From Deltaproteobacteria bacterium (GTDB taxonomy: Bacteria; Myxococcota; UBA727; VGSZ01): a stretch of DNA of 64,000 nt. Each line of letters starts with the position of its first letter. Position 1 is the stretch's first letter. The DNA is taken from NCBI GenBank assembly GCA_016177705.1, contig JACOUT010000007.1:64674-128673 (forward strand), written 5' to 3'. Of the stretch, positions 37,408 to 47,641 are shown piece by piece. The translations under genes were made by a program, and so were the position numbers. The notes under the pieces were generated by a model. It saw only the letters and a list, made by a program, of their open reading frames with translations. It was not told the DNA's origin and ran no database searches.

Positions 37408-38922
37408 CTAGAGCGGGCCGAACACCACGGTGTGGTCGCCGGTGGCGTTGAAGCCGAAGCTGCCGAGCTGCAGCACCATCGGCTCATCGCCGACGGCGCC
37501 GAGGTTGGGCGAGTCGAGGTCGGCGCGGAACTGATCGTCGGCGCCCCGCAGCGAGCAGCGCAGGTGATCGGGCAGCAGCGTCAGCTCGATGCGCGCGGCC
37601 TGGGACAGGTCGTTCACCACCTCGCTCAGGTGCGTCATGCCGTCGAGCGACTCGCCGAAGCGGCCCGACTCGAGACCGCAGAACAGCGTGTCGTCGGTGA
37701 TCCAGGCGCCGTAGATACGGCCGTCGACGCCGTCGATGGCCGCGATGCCGACGCCGACGCCGCCGACCAACGACGAGCTGTCGGCCAGCGCGTCGGTCAC
37801 ATCGATGGGCACCGACCAGGTGGCGTCGAGCAGCCACGGCATGGTCGAGAAGTACATGCAGGCGACGTCGTCGATGCCGCCAATGTTGTGGAAGGCGACG
37901 CCGCCGCCTGGACGCTCGGTGATCTGACACGCGCCCGGCCCGGCGTTCGAGTCGGCGTAGGCCTCGAACAGCGGGCCTGCCTGGTCGTCGCACATCGTGT
38001 CCTCGAGAAAATCGACGGCGCACAGGCCGTCCTCGGGGACGCCCTGATTGATGCTCTCGACCACGATGCGCGGCGCCGGGTCGGTGCCCTCGGCCCGCAC
38101 GAATACGTGCGCGATCGCCATCGTCGACGGCAAAGGGAAGCTGCCGAGCGCGGTGGTGGCGCCCGCGTCGGATAACGCGCTTACGAGCACCGTGTCGCCT
38201 TGGCGGGTCAGCCGCCAGGTACGCATCAGGTCGATGTCGAACGCCTGGACGCTGCCGGTCTGCAGTCCAGTGTCCCGATAGTCGGCAACGGCGCGGATGT
38301 TGTTGCCCCCGCCCTTCTGCACGAACACCTGGTCGCGGTCGCCCTCGATGCCGTCATAGGAGCGCAAGCCGAAGTGCACGTTGCCGGTCGGCGTCGACGC
38401 CAGCAGCATCCGCGCCTCGACCACGGCGCCATCGTCGAACACGATCGCCGTGCGCGTGGCGACAGTCGCGTCGGTGCCGGTGAGGCCGAGGCCGCCGCTC
38501 GCGAAGTCGACGGCGTCCGCGCTGCCGCGCAGGTCCGAGAACCAGCGATCGCTGTCGAGCGAATCGGCGCCGCTGAAGTCCTCCCGCACTGCGCCGGGCC
38601 CGCCGCAGGCCGGCGCCGTCACCGCGCAGGGATCGCCCTCGCCCTCACCTTCTCCCTCGCCTTCACCTTCACCTTCACCTTCACCTTCACCTTCACCTTC
38701 ACCTTCACCTTCACCTTCTCCCTCACCCTCGCCCTCACCCTCGCCTTCACCCTCGCCCTCGTCGGGCGTGCCCGGTGCGCACACGCCCTCGAGGCAGCGC
38801 TGCGCCGAAGGGCAGTCGGCGTCGCTCACGCAGCGCAACGCGGCGCCGAGCAAGCGGCAGTCGGTGATCGCGATCGACAGCGCCGCCACCAGCGCGAGCG
38901 ACCACGCGCGTCGTGCGCTCAT
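37408..38922 (-). CDS. Secreted lipoprotein with EGE linker and a beta-sandwich domain
   Basis: 504 residues from ATG at 38922, overlapping the pdxH stop (ATGA). Signal with a Cys near the end (ALSIAITDC), a short Cys-rich head ([18 protein letters not shown]), a Glu-Gly linker (about 54-97), then a domain of strands with [13 protein letters not shown]..., similar to LamG/concanavalin-like beta-sandwiches that bind sugars or surfaces. A second, similar half follows after [13 protein letters not shown]. It converges on the glycosidase-like gene with a 9-base gap and shares its EGE array type, so both are probably displayed on the same surface. Confidence 0.72.
   Translation of the reverse strand: MSARRAWSLALVAALSIAITDCRLLGAALRCVSDADCPSAQRCLEGVCAPGTPDEGEGEGEGEGEGEGEGEGEGEGEGEGEGEGEGEGEGEGEGEGDPCAVTAPACGGPGAVREDFSGADSLDSDRWFSDLRGSADAVDFASGGLGLTGTDATVATRTAIVFDDGAVVEARMLLASTPTGNVHFGLRSYDGIEGDRDQVFVQKGGGNNIRAVADYRDTGLQTGSVQAFDIDLMRTWRLTRQGDTVLVSALSDAGATTALGSFPLPSTMAIAHVFVRAEGTDPAPRIVVESINQGVPEDGLCAVDFLEDTMCDDQAGPLFEAYADSNAGPGACQITERPGGGVAFHNIGGIDDVACMYFSTMPWLLDATWSVPIDVTDALADSSSLVGGVGVGIAAIDGVDGRIYGAWITDDTLFCGLESGRFGESLDGMTHLSEVVNDLSQAARIELTLLPDHLRCSLRGADDQFRADLDSPNLGAVGDEPMVLQLGSFGFNATGDHTVVFGPL
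38631..38762 (-). repeat. Pyrimidine/purine hexamer array encoding Glu-Gly repeats
   Basis: Repeats of ccttca and ccctcg on the plus strand encode EGE on the minus strand. Mirror-like purine tract of about 130 bases, able in principle to form triplex DNA, and prone to slippage. Confidence 0.85.
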
Positions 38923-39512
38923 GGGTACAGCTCGGTCACGCGCCAGCCATCCGGCACCTTGTCGTAACGCCAGCGCATGTGCAGGCGGAACGGCCGGTCC
39001 TCCCACAGCTCGATGCTCGACGGCAGCACGCGGTAGCCCGACCAGAACGACGGCCGTGGCACCGCGCCGACACCGAAGCGGGCCGTGATGGCGGCGACCC
39101 GCCCCTCGAGCTGCCCGCGACCCTCGAGCGGCTGCGATTGCTTGGAGGCCCACGCGCCGATCTGGCTGACGCGCGCGCGCGTTGCGAAGTAGGCGTCGGC
39201 CTCGTCGTCGCTGACGCGCTCGACCGCGCCCTCGACGCGCACCTGGCGCTTCAAGCTCTTCCAGTGAAACAACAGCGCGGCGCGCGGGTTGTCATCGAGC
39301 TCGCGCGCCTTTCGGCTGCCGAGGTTGGTGTAAAAGACGAAGCCGCGCGCGTCGGTGCCCTTGAGCAAACACATGCGCACCGAGGGCACGCCGTCCTTGG
39401 TGGCCGTCGCCACGGCGACGGCGTTCGGGTCATTCGGCTCGCGGTCTTCGGCCTCTTTCAGCCAGAGCGCGAACTGCGCGAGGGGATCCGCGACCGGCTT
39501 CATCGCGGTCAT
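38919..39512 (-). CDS. pdxH: Pyridoxamine 5'-phosphate oxidase
   Basis: 197 residues from ATG at 39512; a second ATG three codons on is also possible. Family features: [74 protein letters not shown] near the C-terminus, which hold FMN and substrate contacts. It oxidises pyridoxamine or pyridoxine phosphate to pyridoxal 5'-phosphate, the last step of vitamin B6 salvage. Oddly it is coupled by ATGA to a secreted lipoprotein gene, which probably reflects local packing rather than function. Confidence 0.95.
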   Translation of the reverse strand: MTAMKPVADPLAQFALWLKEAEDREPNDPNAVAVATATKDGVPSVRMCLLKGTDARGFVFYTNLGSRKARELDDNPRAALLFHWKSLKRQVRVEGAVERVSDDEADAYFATRARVSQIGAWASKQSQPLEGRGQLEGRVAAITARFGVGAVPRPSFWSGYRVLPSSIELWEDRPFRLHMRWRYDKVPDGWRVTELYP

Positions 39513-39631
39513 TTGGCCATGGACCAGGCCTTCCCGCAAGGATGCGCGGTGCCTTGCTCGCGTTGCCGCTGGCGTCGAGCGCGTGGCACACTCGACGCCT
39601 GCGCCGGGTGCGCCACCCGCTTGGAGGCGCC

Positions 39632-40834
39632 GTGCTGCCGCTCGCTTTGCCCGTCGTCGCGCTGCTGCTGCCGGCAACGGAGATCCAGGTGCCGGCCGCG
39701 CTGGTCGGTGAGGCGGTGCAGGCGAGTGACGCGGGCCGCTGGTGCGACGCGCTACCGCTGTTCCTCGAGATTCACCAACGCACAGGAAGCCTGCGCGCGT
39801 TGTTCAACGCCGCGGAGGTGGCCTACGCCGCCGGCGACCGCGTCGCCGCGGCCGACCTCTACCGCCGCATCGAGGCGAGCCCGGCGTTTGCGCGCTTCGA
39901 GCACCAGGACACGGTGCGCCAGCGCATCGGCGCCGTCTTCCGCGAGACACAGCGCGCGGGTCCTGGCAGCGCGTGCCCGCTGCCGGCTGCGCGTTGCGGC
40001 GACTGGATCGTGCAGACCGGTGAGCAGTGCGACGACGGCAACGGCGACAGCGGCGACGGTTGCGACGCCATCTGCGTGCCGAGCGCGTGCGGCAACGGCG
40101 TGCGCGCACCCGACGAGGCATGCGACGACGGCAACACCACCGACGGTGACGGCTGCGATGTCGGCTGCCGGGTGAGCGGCTGCGGCAATGGCGTGCGCGC
40201 GCCCGGCGAGGCATGCGACGACGGCAACCTCGCGGACGGCGACGGCTGCGACGGCAACTGCACGCCCACCGCGTGCGGCAACGGTGTGCGCAGCGCGGCG
40301 GAGCAGTGCGATGACGCCAACGCCTCCGACGGCGACGGCTGCGATGCCGGGTGCTTGGTGACCCGCTGCGGCAACGGCGTGTTGACGGCGGGGGAGCGCT
40401 GCGACGATGGCAACGGCGTCGAGGGCGACGGCTGCGAGTCGAGCTGCGCGCCGACGCGGCGGCCGGCGCCGGCGCTCGGCATCTCGATCGCCGGCGGTGG
40501 TGCGGCGGCGCTGCTTTCGGCAGGCGTGCTGTTGGTCATCGGGCTCGGTCCCTGGGCCGCCCACGAGGCTGCCGTGGCGGAGCTGAACGGCCGCCGCGAG
40601 CGTTACCGGGACGATCCGGATGCCGCCATCGCCGGGGTCGACGACTACCGTGACACCGTGGAGCAGGCCGACGCGGACTGGCGCACCTATGGCCTGCTGT
40701 GCGTCGGCAGCGCGGGCGCCATCGGCGGCGCGGGGCTGGTCGCGCTCGCCGGCGGCGGCTGGCTGGCCGCGACGCTCACGCGCGAGGACGACGTGGTCGC
40801 GGCCACGGCGGACGAAGCGCGAGGTGCACCATGA
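39632..40834 (+). CDS. DUF4215 Cys-rich repeat membrane protein
   Basis: 400 residues from GTG at 39632, chosen for a GGAGG four bases upstream and a signal sequence right after it. Residues about 20-95 look like a helical TPR-like region. Then five copies of CGNGV..xE.CDDGN..DGDGCD..C (about 125-280), the DUF4215 repeat typical of myxobacterial secreted proteins and likely a calcium-binding disulfide module. Two membrane spans close to the end (about 285-310 and 350-375) flank a short charged loop. It starts the operon 39632-45612 with a kelch-like lipoprotein and a kinase. Confidence 0.8.
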   Translation: MLPLALPVVALLLPATEIQVPAALVGEAVQASDAGRWCDALPLFLEIHQRTGSLRALFNAAEVAYAAGDRVAAADLYRRIEASPAFARFEHQDTVRQRIGAVFRETQRAGPGSACPLPAARCGDWIVQTGEQCDDGNGDSGDGCDAICVPSACGNGVRAPDEACDDGNTTDGDGCDVGCRVSGCGNGVRAPGEACDDGNLADGDGCDGNCTPTACGNGVRSAAEQCDDANASDGDGCDAGCLVTRCGNGVLTAGERCDDGNGVEGDGCESSCAPTRRPAPALGISIAGGGAAALLSAGVLLVIGLGPWAAHEAAVAELNGRRERYRDDPDAAIAGVDDYRDTVEQADADWRTYGLLCVGSAGAIGGAGLVALAGGGWLAATLTREDDVVAATADEARGAP

Positions 40835-43800
40835 CGGCGACGCGGCACGGCATCGTCAGCGCGCTGGCCGTCGCGGTCGCTACCGCATCCTGCTGGTCGC
40901 CCGACCGCGAGTTCGGCGCCACCTGCGTCGAGACCGACGACTGTCTGTCGGGCGACGTCTGCCTCTCCGGCCGCTGCGTCCCTGCCCGCCAACCTGGTGA
41001 CGCCGGCGAAGGCTGTGGCAACGCGCTGCGGCTCGGCGTCCTCGCGCCCGGCGGCTCGCCTCTCGTGCGCGAGGCGCAACTGGCCGGTGCCCACCCCGAC
41101 AGCGAGACGGCATGCGGCGAGCAGAGCCTCACCGACGTGGCCTTCACCTTCGACGTCGTCGAGCCAGTGGCGGTGCGCATCCGGGCGGAGGGCGCGCGCG
41201 ATGTCGCGCTCTCGCTGCGGCCGCTCACGGACGGTAGCTGCGGCGCCGAGGACGTGGACGCGTGCAGCACGTCGAACGAGCTCTTGCGGGAGGACCTCGC
41301 CCCTCAGTCGTGGGCGGTGATCGTCAGCGACATCGTGCTGGGTGCGGGCGCGGTCGATGAGCAGGTCCGCGTCGTGGTCGAACCCGTCGACTGTCCGCCG
41401 GGCTACCTGCCGTTTGGCGACGGCGAGTGCGCCGGCTTCCACGCCGTGTCCGAGACGCCCGTGGCGCGCGCGCGCGCCCACCTCACCGCGTTGCCGGACG
41501 GTCGCGCGGTGATCTCCGGCGGCGTCGAAGCCGACCTGGCCCTGGCCGACACCGCTCAGGTGTTCGATCCCATGACCGAGACGTGGTCGTTCCTGACCAC
41601 CAATCAACGCCGGCCGGAGCACTCCGTGGGGCTGCTCGGCGGCAGCTTCGTCATGGTGGGCGGCGGTCCCGGCCCCCAGATCCTGCGCCAGGAGCATGGC
41701 GGCGACGTCGTCGACCGCCTGGACTTCAACAGCTCCGAGATCCCCTCTGGCAGCTTCGGAATGAACACGGACCTGCTCGCTGCCGGCCTGCCGTCCGGCA
41801 CCCTGGCGGTGGTCGGCAACTACGGCAGCAACCTGTTGCGCGTCATCCGGCCCACCGTGGCGTGCATCGCGGGCAGCTGCATGGAACCCTCAGCGGTGTG
41901 CGTCGCCGGCCCCAACGACGATGGCGATCCGTTCATCGACGGCATCTGCCTGTGTCCGGACGGCCCCTGCCTCGACCCACCGGTGTTGGGCGACCTGCAC
42001 GCCGTCGGCGGCGAGCACCCCGAGGGCGCGGCGGGCAGGGCACGTCCGCTGGTCTCCGCGGTGCGCGGTGGCCGGGAGTTCGTGCTGCTGCACGACAGCG
42101 CACGGGTCTACGAGCTCGACGTGGCCGCAGCGTTCTGGCGCAGCCTGCCGGTCATCGCCCGCGAGGACGTGCAGTTGGTGCCGAGCGACCGCGGGGTGCT
42201 CGTGGTCGGCGGCAGGGAAGGGGGCGTGGTCAGCGCACGCGTGGAGTCGGTCGACTTCGCGACGCGCGCTCCGCCGACCATCCCGCCGCTGCGACACGCT
42301 CGCGCGGGCCACGCGCTGGCGCGGCTGCACGACGGGCGCGTGCTGGTGCTCGGCGGCGTCGACGAACAGGGGCGCGCGCTCGACAGCGTGGAGCTCGTGG
42401 ACCCGATCACGGGAGCCATCTCGCGCATGCCGCGGCTGCCGCGGCCGCTCGCGACGGTGCGTGCCGCGACGCTCGATGACGGCCGAGTGCTGATCGTCGG
42501 CGCCGACGATGACGATGGGCTGATGACGAACGTGTTGGTCTTCCAGCAGGTGCCGCGGGGCAGCGCAGCGCCGCCACCACCTGCCCCAACCTGCGGTGTC
42601 ATCGTGCCCATCGTCGCCACTACGCCGACCGGCGAGACGCCGGCGTTCACCACCGAGGAGACCACGCTCGGTGAGCGCGATCGCTACCGCGACGCTGCCT
42701 GCGGCAGGGTCTTCGACGTGCAGGGGCCCGAGCGGCTGTTCTCTTTCACCGTGCAGCAGACGGCCTCGTTCACCGCGGAGACCGACCTGCCGCGCACCGC
42801 CTTCGTCTTGTGGCGCGGCACCTGCGCGCAGCACGAAGTCCTCGGCTGTGTGGCGACCGACTCCTCGAGTGAACTGCCCGACGTGGCGATGCTCGCGCCC
42901 TCGCTGCCGCCCGGCGACTACCTGCTGGCCGTGGAGGCCCACGACGACGACGAGACCGCGCTCGGCATCGACTTCGACCTGACCACGCGCCTCGGCGAAG
43001 AACAGAGCTGCCCGCTCGGCGCCGAGGACCCTACCGACGATTCGCCGGCCGGCGCACGCGTGCTCGAGACGGTCACCGACTTCGACGACCCCGAGATCGC
43101 GAATGTGCTGGGCACCACCGGAACGCTCTGCCGGGGCGACGTGGATCACGTCGTGGTCGAACGCTGGTCGACAGACTCGCTGCTGCTGCTGACCAACGCT
43201 GCGCGCGACCTGTCGACGATCACGCCGGCCGTCATCGACGATGACGCCACGATGGCTGCCGGTACCCCCGTGTACCAGCTCGGCACCCCGCGACCGTTCG
43301 ATGACGGTGAGGGCGCGCCCGGCATCTACCTGGTGACGCTCGCCGTAGGCGCACAGGACGCGCTGCTGCACCACTGGTCGCTGGATCTCAGCCCGAGGAC
43401 GTGCGTGCCGGACCAGGTCGACTCGCTCGCGCAGGTGCTCGACGACGGCAACCTGGCCGCGCGTCGCGCACTGTTGCCGCCGAGCGGCATTCTGGAGCGT
43501 TGCCTGACGAGCGACCTGGACCTCGACGTCACGGTGGCGACGCTGCCCCAGGACCAGGACGTGGTCGTCGCCTTCGAGGGTGACTGGAACGTCGAGGTCC
43601 AACCGTTTGCGCTGGCGGCGCCGGATGCGCCGCTCGGGCTCGCGCTCGGCGGCGCACTCGTGCCCGGCGCGGTCGCGATCATGCCCGCCGGAACGGCGCC
43701 GTTCCTCGCGCTGGTGGCGCGCAACACCGACGACTCCAGCGGCTTCTACCGACTGGTGGTCACCTCGTCCGATGCCAGCGAGGCATGCACCACGGCGACG

Positions 43801-44184
43801 CCGCTGCCGGACACCGGCGCGCTCGACTACGACTCCGATCTCTACCCCGCCCGCCTCGATCCCGAAGACCTCGGCGACTGCACCGGCTTCTCGGCGACGG
43901 GCAGCGAAATGGTCGGCTCGCTGTCGCTGCGCGAAGGCGATCGACTGGACGCGAGCCTCACACCGACCGACGGCGGCGACGTGAGCCTGTATCTCTTGAC
44001 GAGCTGCCTGGTCGGCGCACCGGTGTGCGTCGCCGGCTCGGACGTCGGGTATTCGGGTGACCAGGAGAGCCTGACGTACACCCACAGCGGTCTCGAGCAG
44101 ACGCTGTACCTCGTGGGCGACAGCTACGACACCGTGCCCTACACCGCCACCTTGAGCTGGACCGTGATTCGCGCCGGCCAGTGA
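40831..44184 (+). CDS. Large lipoprotein with kelch-like and PPC-like beta domains
   Basis: 1117 residues from ATG at 40831 (ATGA overlap with the gene before). Lipoprotein signal (ALAVAVATASC), a Cys-rich head (CVETDDCLSGDVCLSGRC), then kelch-type blades such as GRAVISGGVEADL...VFDPMTETW and DGRVLVLGGVDEQGRALDSVELVDP. The second half has three or four beta-sandwich domains of about 110 residues of pre-peptidase (PPC) type, with a repeated LPPGDYLLAVEAHDDD-like stretch. No enzyme motif is visible. Probably a surface recognition protein in the same operon as the kinase downstream. Confidence 0.78.
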   Translation: MTATRHGIVSALAVAVATASCWSPDREFGATCVETDDCLSGDVCLSGRCVPARQPGDAGEGCGNALRLGVLAPGGSPLVREAQLAGAHPDSETACGEQSLTDVAFTFDVVEPVAVRIRAEGARDVALSLRPLTDGSCGAEDVDACSTSNELLREDLAPQSWAVIVSDIVLGAGAVDEQVRVVVEPVDCPPGYLPFGDGECAGFHAVSETPVARARAHLTALPDGRAVISGGVEADLALADTAQVFDPMTETWSFLTTNQRRPEHSVGLLGGSFVMVGGGPGPQILRQEHGGDVVDRLDFNSSEIPSGSFGMNTDLLAAGLPSGTLAVVGNYGSNLLRVIRPTVACIAGSCMEPSAVCVAGPNDDGDPFIDGICLCPDGPCLDPPVLGDLHAVGGEHPEGAAGRARPLVSAVRGGREFVLLHDSARVYELDVAAAFWRSLPVIAREDVQLVPSDRGVLVVGGREGGVVSARVESVDFATRAPPTIPPLRHARAGHALARLHDGRVLVLGGVDEQGRALDSVELVDPITGAISRMPRLPRPLATVRAATLDDGRVLIVGADDDDGLMTNVLVFQQVPRGSAAPPPPAPTCGVIVPIVATTPTGETPAFTTEETTLGERDRYRDAACGRVFDVQGPERLFSFTVQQTASFTAETDLPRTAFVLWRGTCAQHEVLGCVATDSSSELPDVAMLAPSLPPGDYLLAVEAHDDDETALGIDFDLTTRLGEEQSCPLGAEDPTDDSPAGARVLETVTDFDDPEIANVLGTTGTLCRGDVDHVVVERWSTDSLLLLTNAARDLSTITPAVIDDDATMAAGTPVYQLGTPRPFDDGEGAPGIYLVTLAVGAQDALLHHWSLDLSPRTCVPDQVDSLAQVLDDGNLAARRALLPPSGILERCLTSDLDLDVTVATLPQDQDVVVAFEGDWNVEVQPFALAAPDAPLGLALGGALVPGAVAIMPAGTAPFLALVARNTDDSSGFYRLVVTSSDASEACTTATPLPDTGALDYDSDLYPARLDPEDLGDCTGFSATGSEMVGSLSLREGDRLDASLTPTDGGDVSLYLLTSCLVGAPVCVAGSDVGYSGDQESLTYTHSGLEQTLYLVGDSYDTVPYTATLSWTVIRAGQ

Positions 44185-44220
44185 CGGCGATCGCGCGTCC
44201 GCGACCTACGGCGAGACGAT

Positions 44221-45612
44221 ATGCTGCCTTCGGACCCGCGCGTCACACCCATGCCCGAGACAGACGACCTGATCGGTAGGACGCTCGGCGACCGCTGGTT
44301 GCTGCGCTACCGTCTCGGCGCGGGCGGCATGGGGGCGGTCTACCTGGCGCACGACGCCAGCGGCGGCCCGCCCGCCGCGGTCAAGGTGGTCAAGCGCGAG
44401 CTGCACGACGACGCGGACGCAAAGGCCCGCTTCGCGCGCGAGGCCGACGCGCTGCGGCGCCTTGACCACCCGTGCGTGGTGCGCTTCTACGACACCGGCG
44501 AGAGCGGCGACCTTCGCTTCATCGCCATGGAGCTGCTCGAGGGGCGCACGCTCAAGAGTCGACTCGCCTCGCGCGGCGCCATGCCGTGGCGCGAGACCAT
44601 CCCCGTCGTGCGCGACGTCGTGCGCGCGCTCCAGGCGGCACATGCGGCGGGGTTGATCCACCGCGACCTCAAGCCCGAGAACATCTTCCTCGCGGATCAA
44701 GCGGGCGACGGCGCCGCGCCCGTGGTCAAGCTGCTCGACTTCGGCGTGGCGCGGCACACGCAGGTGCCGGCCGGCCAGACCATGACCGCCACCGGCGCGG
44801 TCATCGGCACGCCCGGCTTCGTCGCGCCCGAGGTGGTGCTCAAGGGTCCGTCCAACGACCCGCGCTCCGACTACTACGGCCTCGGCGCCACCTGGTACGA
44901 GATGCTCACCGGCGAAAAGCCCTTCACCGCCGAGACCCCGTTCGCGCTCGCCATGCTGCACGTCACCCAGCAAGTGCCGCTGCCGACCGCCGTGCGGCCG
45001 GCGCTGCGCCTGCCGGCGCGCGCCGAGGCGCTCTTGCTCTCGCTCCTGGCCAAGTCGCCCGACGCTCGCCCGCCGAACGCCGAGGTGTTGCTCGCCGAGC
45101 TCGACACGCTCGCCGCCGAACCCGACGCGCCGAGCGGCGGGTACCAGCCCACCAGCAGCCTGCACAACCGTTTCCTGCCGGTGAGCGCCGACGAGACGCC
45201 GCACACGCGCTCGGGCGCGCGCTCCACCGCCGACCTGCTACCGCACGAGAACACCGCTACCGCGGGCTTCACCGCCCTCGACCATGCGCGACGCGGTGAG
45301 CGACCGGCGTGGCACGCCGCCGCCGTGGTCGGCGTGGTCACGTTCGTCGTGCTGGTGGGTGCCGGGGTGGCGCTGCGGCTCACCCAGGGAGCCGACGCCA
45401 GCGCGACCGCCCCTACCGAGGTGCGACCGCCGGTGGAAGCAGCGCTGCCGCCGGTCGCGGTGGAGCCGGCGCCGCCGCCGACGCCGGCGGTACCCGTCGA
45501 GAGGCAGACCGAGGCACCGACGCCGACGCCGGCACGACCGCGCGCGCCGCGCACCGGGCCTGGGCATGTGCCGAAGATCCTCTCGATCGATGCGGCGCCG
45601 ACGACGCAGTAG
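44221..45612 (+). CDS. Transmembrane Ser/Thr protein kinase
   Basis: 463 residues. Gly loop LGAGGMGAV (32-40), Lys 55 (AAVKVV), HRDLKPEN at 147-154 with Asp 149, DFG at 173-175, GTPGFVAPEV. One membrane span about 365-388 and a Pro/Ala/Thr-rich outer tail. Start at 44221 or the second Met at 44251; I prefer 44221 for its weak GGCGAG upstream. Follows the kelch-like lipoprotein after 36 bases, so the two may sense and signal together. Confidence 0.92.
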   Translation: MLPSDPRVTPMPETDDLIGRTLGDRWLLRYRLGAGGMGAVYLAHDASGGPPAAVKVVKRELHDDADAKARFAREADALRRLDHPCVVRFYDTGESGDLRFIAMELLEGRTLKSRLASRGAMPWRETIPVVRDVVRALQAAHAAGLIHRDLKPENIFLADQAGDGAAPVVKLLDFGVARHTQVPAGQTMTATGAVIGTPGFVAPEVVLKGPSNDPRSDYYGLGATWYEMLTGEKPFTAETPFALAMLHVTQQVPLPTAVRPALRLPARAEALLLSLLAKSPDARPPNAEVLLAELDTLAAEPDAPSGGYQPTSSLHNRFLPVSADETPHTRSGARSTADLLPHENTATAGFTALDHARRGERPAWHAAAVVGVVTFVVLVGAGVALRLTQGADASATAPTEVRPPVEAALPPVAVEPAPPPTPAVPVERQTEAPTPTPARPRAPRTGPGHVPKILSIDAAPTTQ

Positions 45613-45634
45613 CTCTGCGCGCCGGCCGCGAAGC

Positions 45635-46120
45635 TCAGAAGACCGCGCCGACCACCATCTCGAAGCCGGGCTGCGGCTCCTGGCCGTCGAGCGGCACGGT
45701 CGCGTACACGCGCGGCATGAGCTGCAGCAGGTCGAACAACACCAGCTTGTAGCCGACCTCGCCGGTCACGGCCGCGCTCGGGCGGTCGTCGAGCGTCAGC
45801 ATCGACGCGCCAGCGCCGATGCCACCGAACAGGCCGGTGGCGCGCGTGGTGTCTTGAAACGTCCAAAGGAAGTAGCGGAAGCCCGCGCGCGCGAACAACT
45901 GGTTGTAGCCCTCGGGCGTCAGGTCGTTCTCGAACGCCAGCATCTCGCCGTAGACGTGCGCGGTCATGTTCTTGTCGATCTGGACCTCGACCTCGAGGTT
46001 GGGCACACCCAACACCGGCTTGACGACATCGATGCCGAGATGAAGAGCGGCGCCGGTCTCGGCGCGAGCGCCGGCCGCCAGGCCGAGGGTAGTAGCGAGA
46101 ACGACCACGAGCGCGCGCAT
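45635..46120 (-). CDS. Small outer-membrane beta-barrel-like protein
   Basis: 161 residues from ATG at 46120, with GGAGG 5 bases upstream and a clear signal peptide (MRALVVVLATTLGLAAGARA). The mature part has alternating hydrophobic strands and ends in Phe (VVGAVF), as in outer-membrane barrels recognised by BamA. Length fits an 8-stranded barrel. Substrate or partner unknown. Convergent with the kinase. Confidence 0.72.
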   Translation of the reverse strand: MRALVVVLATTLGLAAGARAETGAALHLGIDVVKPVLGVPNLEVEVQIDKNMTAHVYGEMLAFENDLTPEGYNQLFARAGFRYFLWTFQDTTRATGLFGGIGAGASMLTLDDRPSAAVTGEVGYKLVLFDLLQLMPRVYATVPLDGQEPQPGFEMVVGAVF

Positions 46121-46204
46121 GAAGACCTCCGCATCCGCTGACTTCGGACGCGGGACGTTGCGCTCAACGCGCCCGGAGCGCAAGAGGGACGCGCCGTGGA
46201 ATGG

Positions 46205-46786
46205 TCACTCGACCAGCACTTCGGCCAGCGCGATGTCGCGCCAGTGCGTGCGATCGCCGTCGTCCATCAGCGAGGTGAAGCGCACCGTGCGCACCCCCAT
46301 CTGCGGCGCCTTGAGGGCGAAAGTGATGTCGGCAAGCAGGTTGTTCTCCTCGTTCTTGATGGCGGCGAGCACGTTGCCCTTGACGTCGTACAGCTCGAGC
46401 TGGCCGTAGTGGATGGAGAATCCCTTCGGCCAGGCCGACTCTCGGTTACCGAGCAGCGACACCTTGTACACGGTGACGTCCTCGGGGAACTGCAGCTCGA
46501 CCCACGGCTTGGTGCCGAGCGCGGCCGCGTCGCCGCCGGCGGAGAACCAGCTCGTGCCGAGGTCGCCGTCGATCAAGCGGCTCGCCGGCCAGCCCGTCCA
46601 GGTGCTCGACGCTCGCGTGGTGACGCGGCCCGCGAAGCGCGCCAGCAAGGGCGTGGTCACCTTGCGCGGCGTTGGTGGGCCTGGCGTGGGTGCCACGACG
46701 TTGACCGGCGCCGCGGTGCCCTGGCGCGCGACGGCCTCGGCGTCGACGGGCTCGGCGGCGGCGAGCGCGAGGAGCAGTGCGATCAT
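46205..46786 (-). CDS. Secreted discoidin/F5-8-like beta-sandwich protein
   Basis: 193 residues. A signal peptide (MIALLLALAAAEPVDA) is followed by a Pro/Thr linker and a domain with RVTTRASSTWTGWPASRLIDGDLGTSWFS, PWVELQFPEDVTVYKV and TVRFTSL; ASS...LIDGD..TSW and W.EL.F are the discoidin (F5/8 C) signature for carbohydrate or lipid binding. No other domain is attached. Likely a secreted binding protein. Confidence 0.8.
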   Translation of the reverse strand: MIALLLALAAAEPVDAEAVARQGTAAPVNVVAPTPGPPTPRKVTTPLLARFAGRVTTRASSTWTGWPASRLIDGDLGTSWFSAGGDAAALGTKPWVELQFPEDVTVYKVSLLGNRESAWPKGFSIHYGQLELYDVKGNVLAAIKNEENNLLADITFALKAPQMGVRTVRFTSLMDDGDRTHWRDIALAEVLVE

Positions 46787-46864
46787 TGGTGGAAGCTAGC
46801 GTAACGCCCTGGTGATCGCCGCCTCGAGGTTGCGCCGGCTGGTGCGGTGCGTACACCGTGCCTC

Positions 46865-47641
46865 ATGTGCCTGCTGATCGCGCTGTCGCGTTGCCATCCG
46901 GCCGGACCGCTGGTCGTCGCCGCCAACCGCGACGAGTGGCTCGAGCGACCCGCCAGCGCAACCGCGGTACTGCGCGAGCGCGGCCCGCGCGTGGTGGGCG
47001 GGCGCGATGAGCTGGCGGGCGGCACCTGGCTCGCCGTCAACCAGCACGGCGTCATCGCCGGGCTCACCAACCAGCCGTCGCCGATCCGCGACCCGTCGCT
47101 GCGCTCGCGCGGTGAGCTGCCGCTCGCGTTCACTCGTCACACGAGCGCGCGCGCCGCCGTTGACGACGCCGACGCACGCTTGCGTCCGGCCGATTTCGGC
47201 CCCGCGTGGCTGCTGGTGGGCGACCCCGACGCGCTGTTCCTCGTCGACATGACCGGCGGCGAGCGGCCCGGCATCACCGAGCTGCCGCCGGGCGTGCACG
47301 TGCTCGAGAACCGCGCCTGGGGCGCGCGCTCTGCCAAGGTGGCGGCGGTGCGCGAGCGGCTGACCGACCTGGCCAACCTCGACGAAAGCGAATTGCACGC
47401 GCGACTCGCCGAGGTGCTGCGCAGCCATCAGGTGCCCGACGGCCCGGCCGACGACAGCGGCGTGCCCGGCTTCACCCGCCCGCGCGAGACAGAAGCCAAC
47501 TGCGTGCACGCCGGGCCCTACGGCACGCGCTCGTCGTCGATCGCGGTGAGCGGCATCGGCGCCGTGCGCCTGTGGACGTCGGACGGCCCGCCCTGCACGC
47601 ACCCGCTGCTCGACCGGAGCGCGCTGTTCGTCGAGGGCTAG
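46865..47641 (+). CDS. NRDE/TANGO2-family protein
   Basis: 258 residues from ATG at 46865 giving MCLLIAL with Cys 2 as the presumed N-terminal nucleophile of an Ntn-hydrolase fold. AANRDEW (NRDE), GGTWLAVN and the later CVHAGPYGTRSSSIA are family marks. TANGO2 proteins are tied to haem or lipid handling in other organisms, but the bacterial function is not settled. Soluble. The stop codon overlaps the start of the long hairpin element. Confidence 0.9.
   Translation: MCLLIALSRCHPAGPLVVAANRDEWLERPASATAVLRERGPRVVGGRDELAGGTWLAVNQHGVIAGLTNQPSPIRDPSLRSRGELPLAFTRHTSARAAVDDADARLRPADFGPAWLLVGDPDALFLVDMTGGERPGITELPPGVHVLENRAWGARSAKVAAVRERLTDLANLDESELHARLAEVLRSHQVPDGPADDSGVPGFTRPRETEANCVHAGPYGTRSSSIAVSGIGAVRLWTSDGPPCTHPLLDRSALFVEG

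Noticed and set aside
37151..38762. Hexamer arrays considered as CRISPR or other repeat-spacer arrays
   Set aside because: There are no spacers; the arrays are in-frame coding sequence for Glu-Gly linkers.
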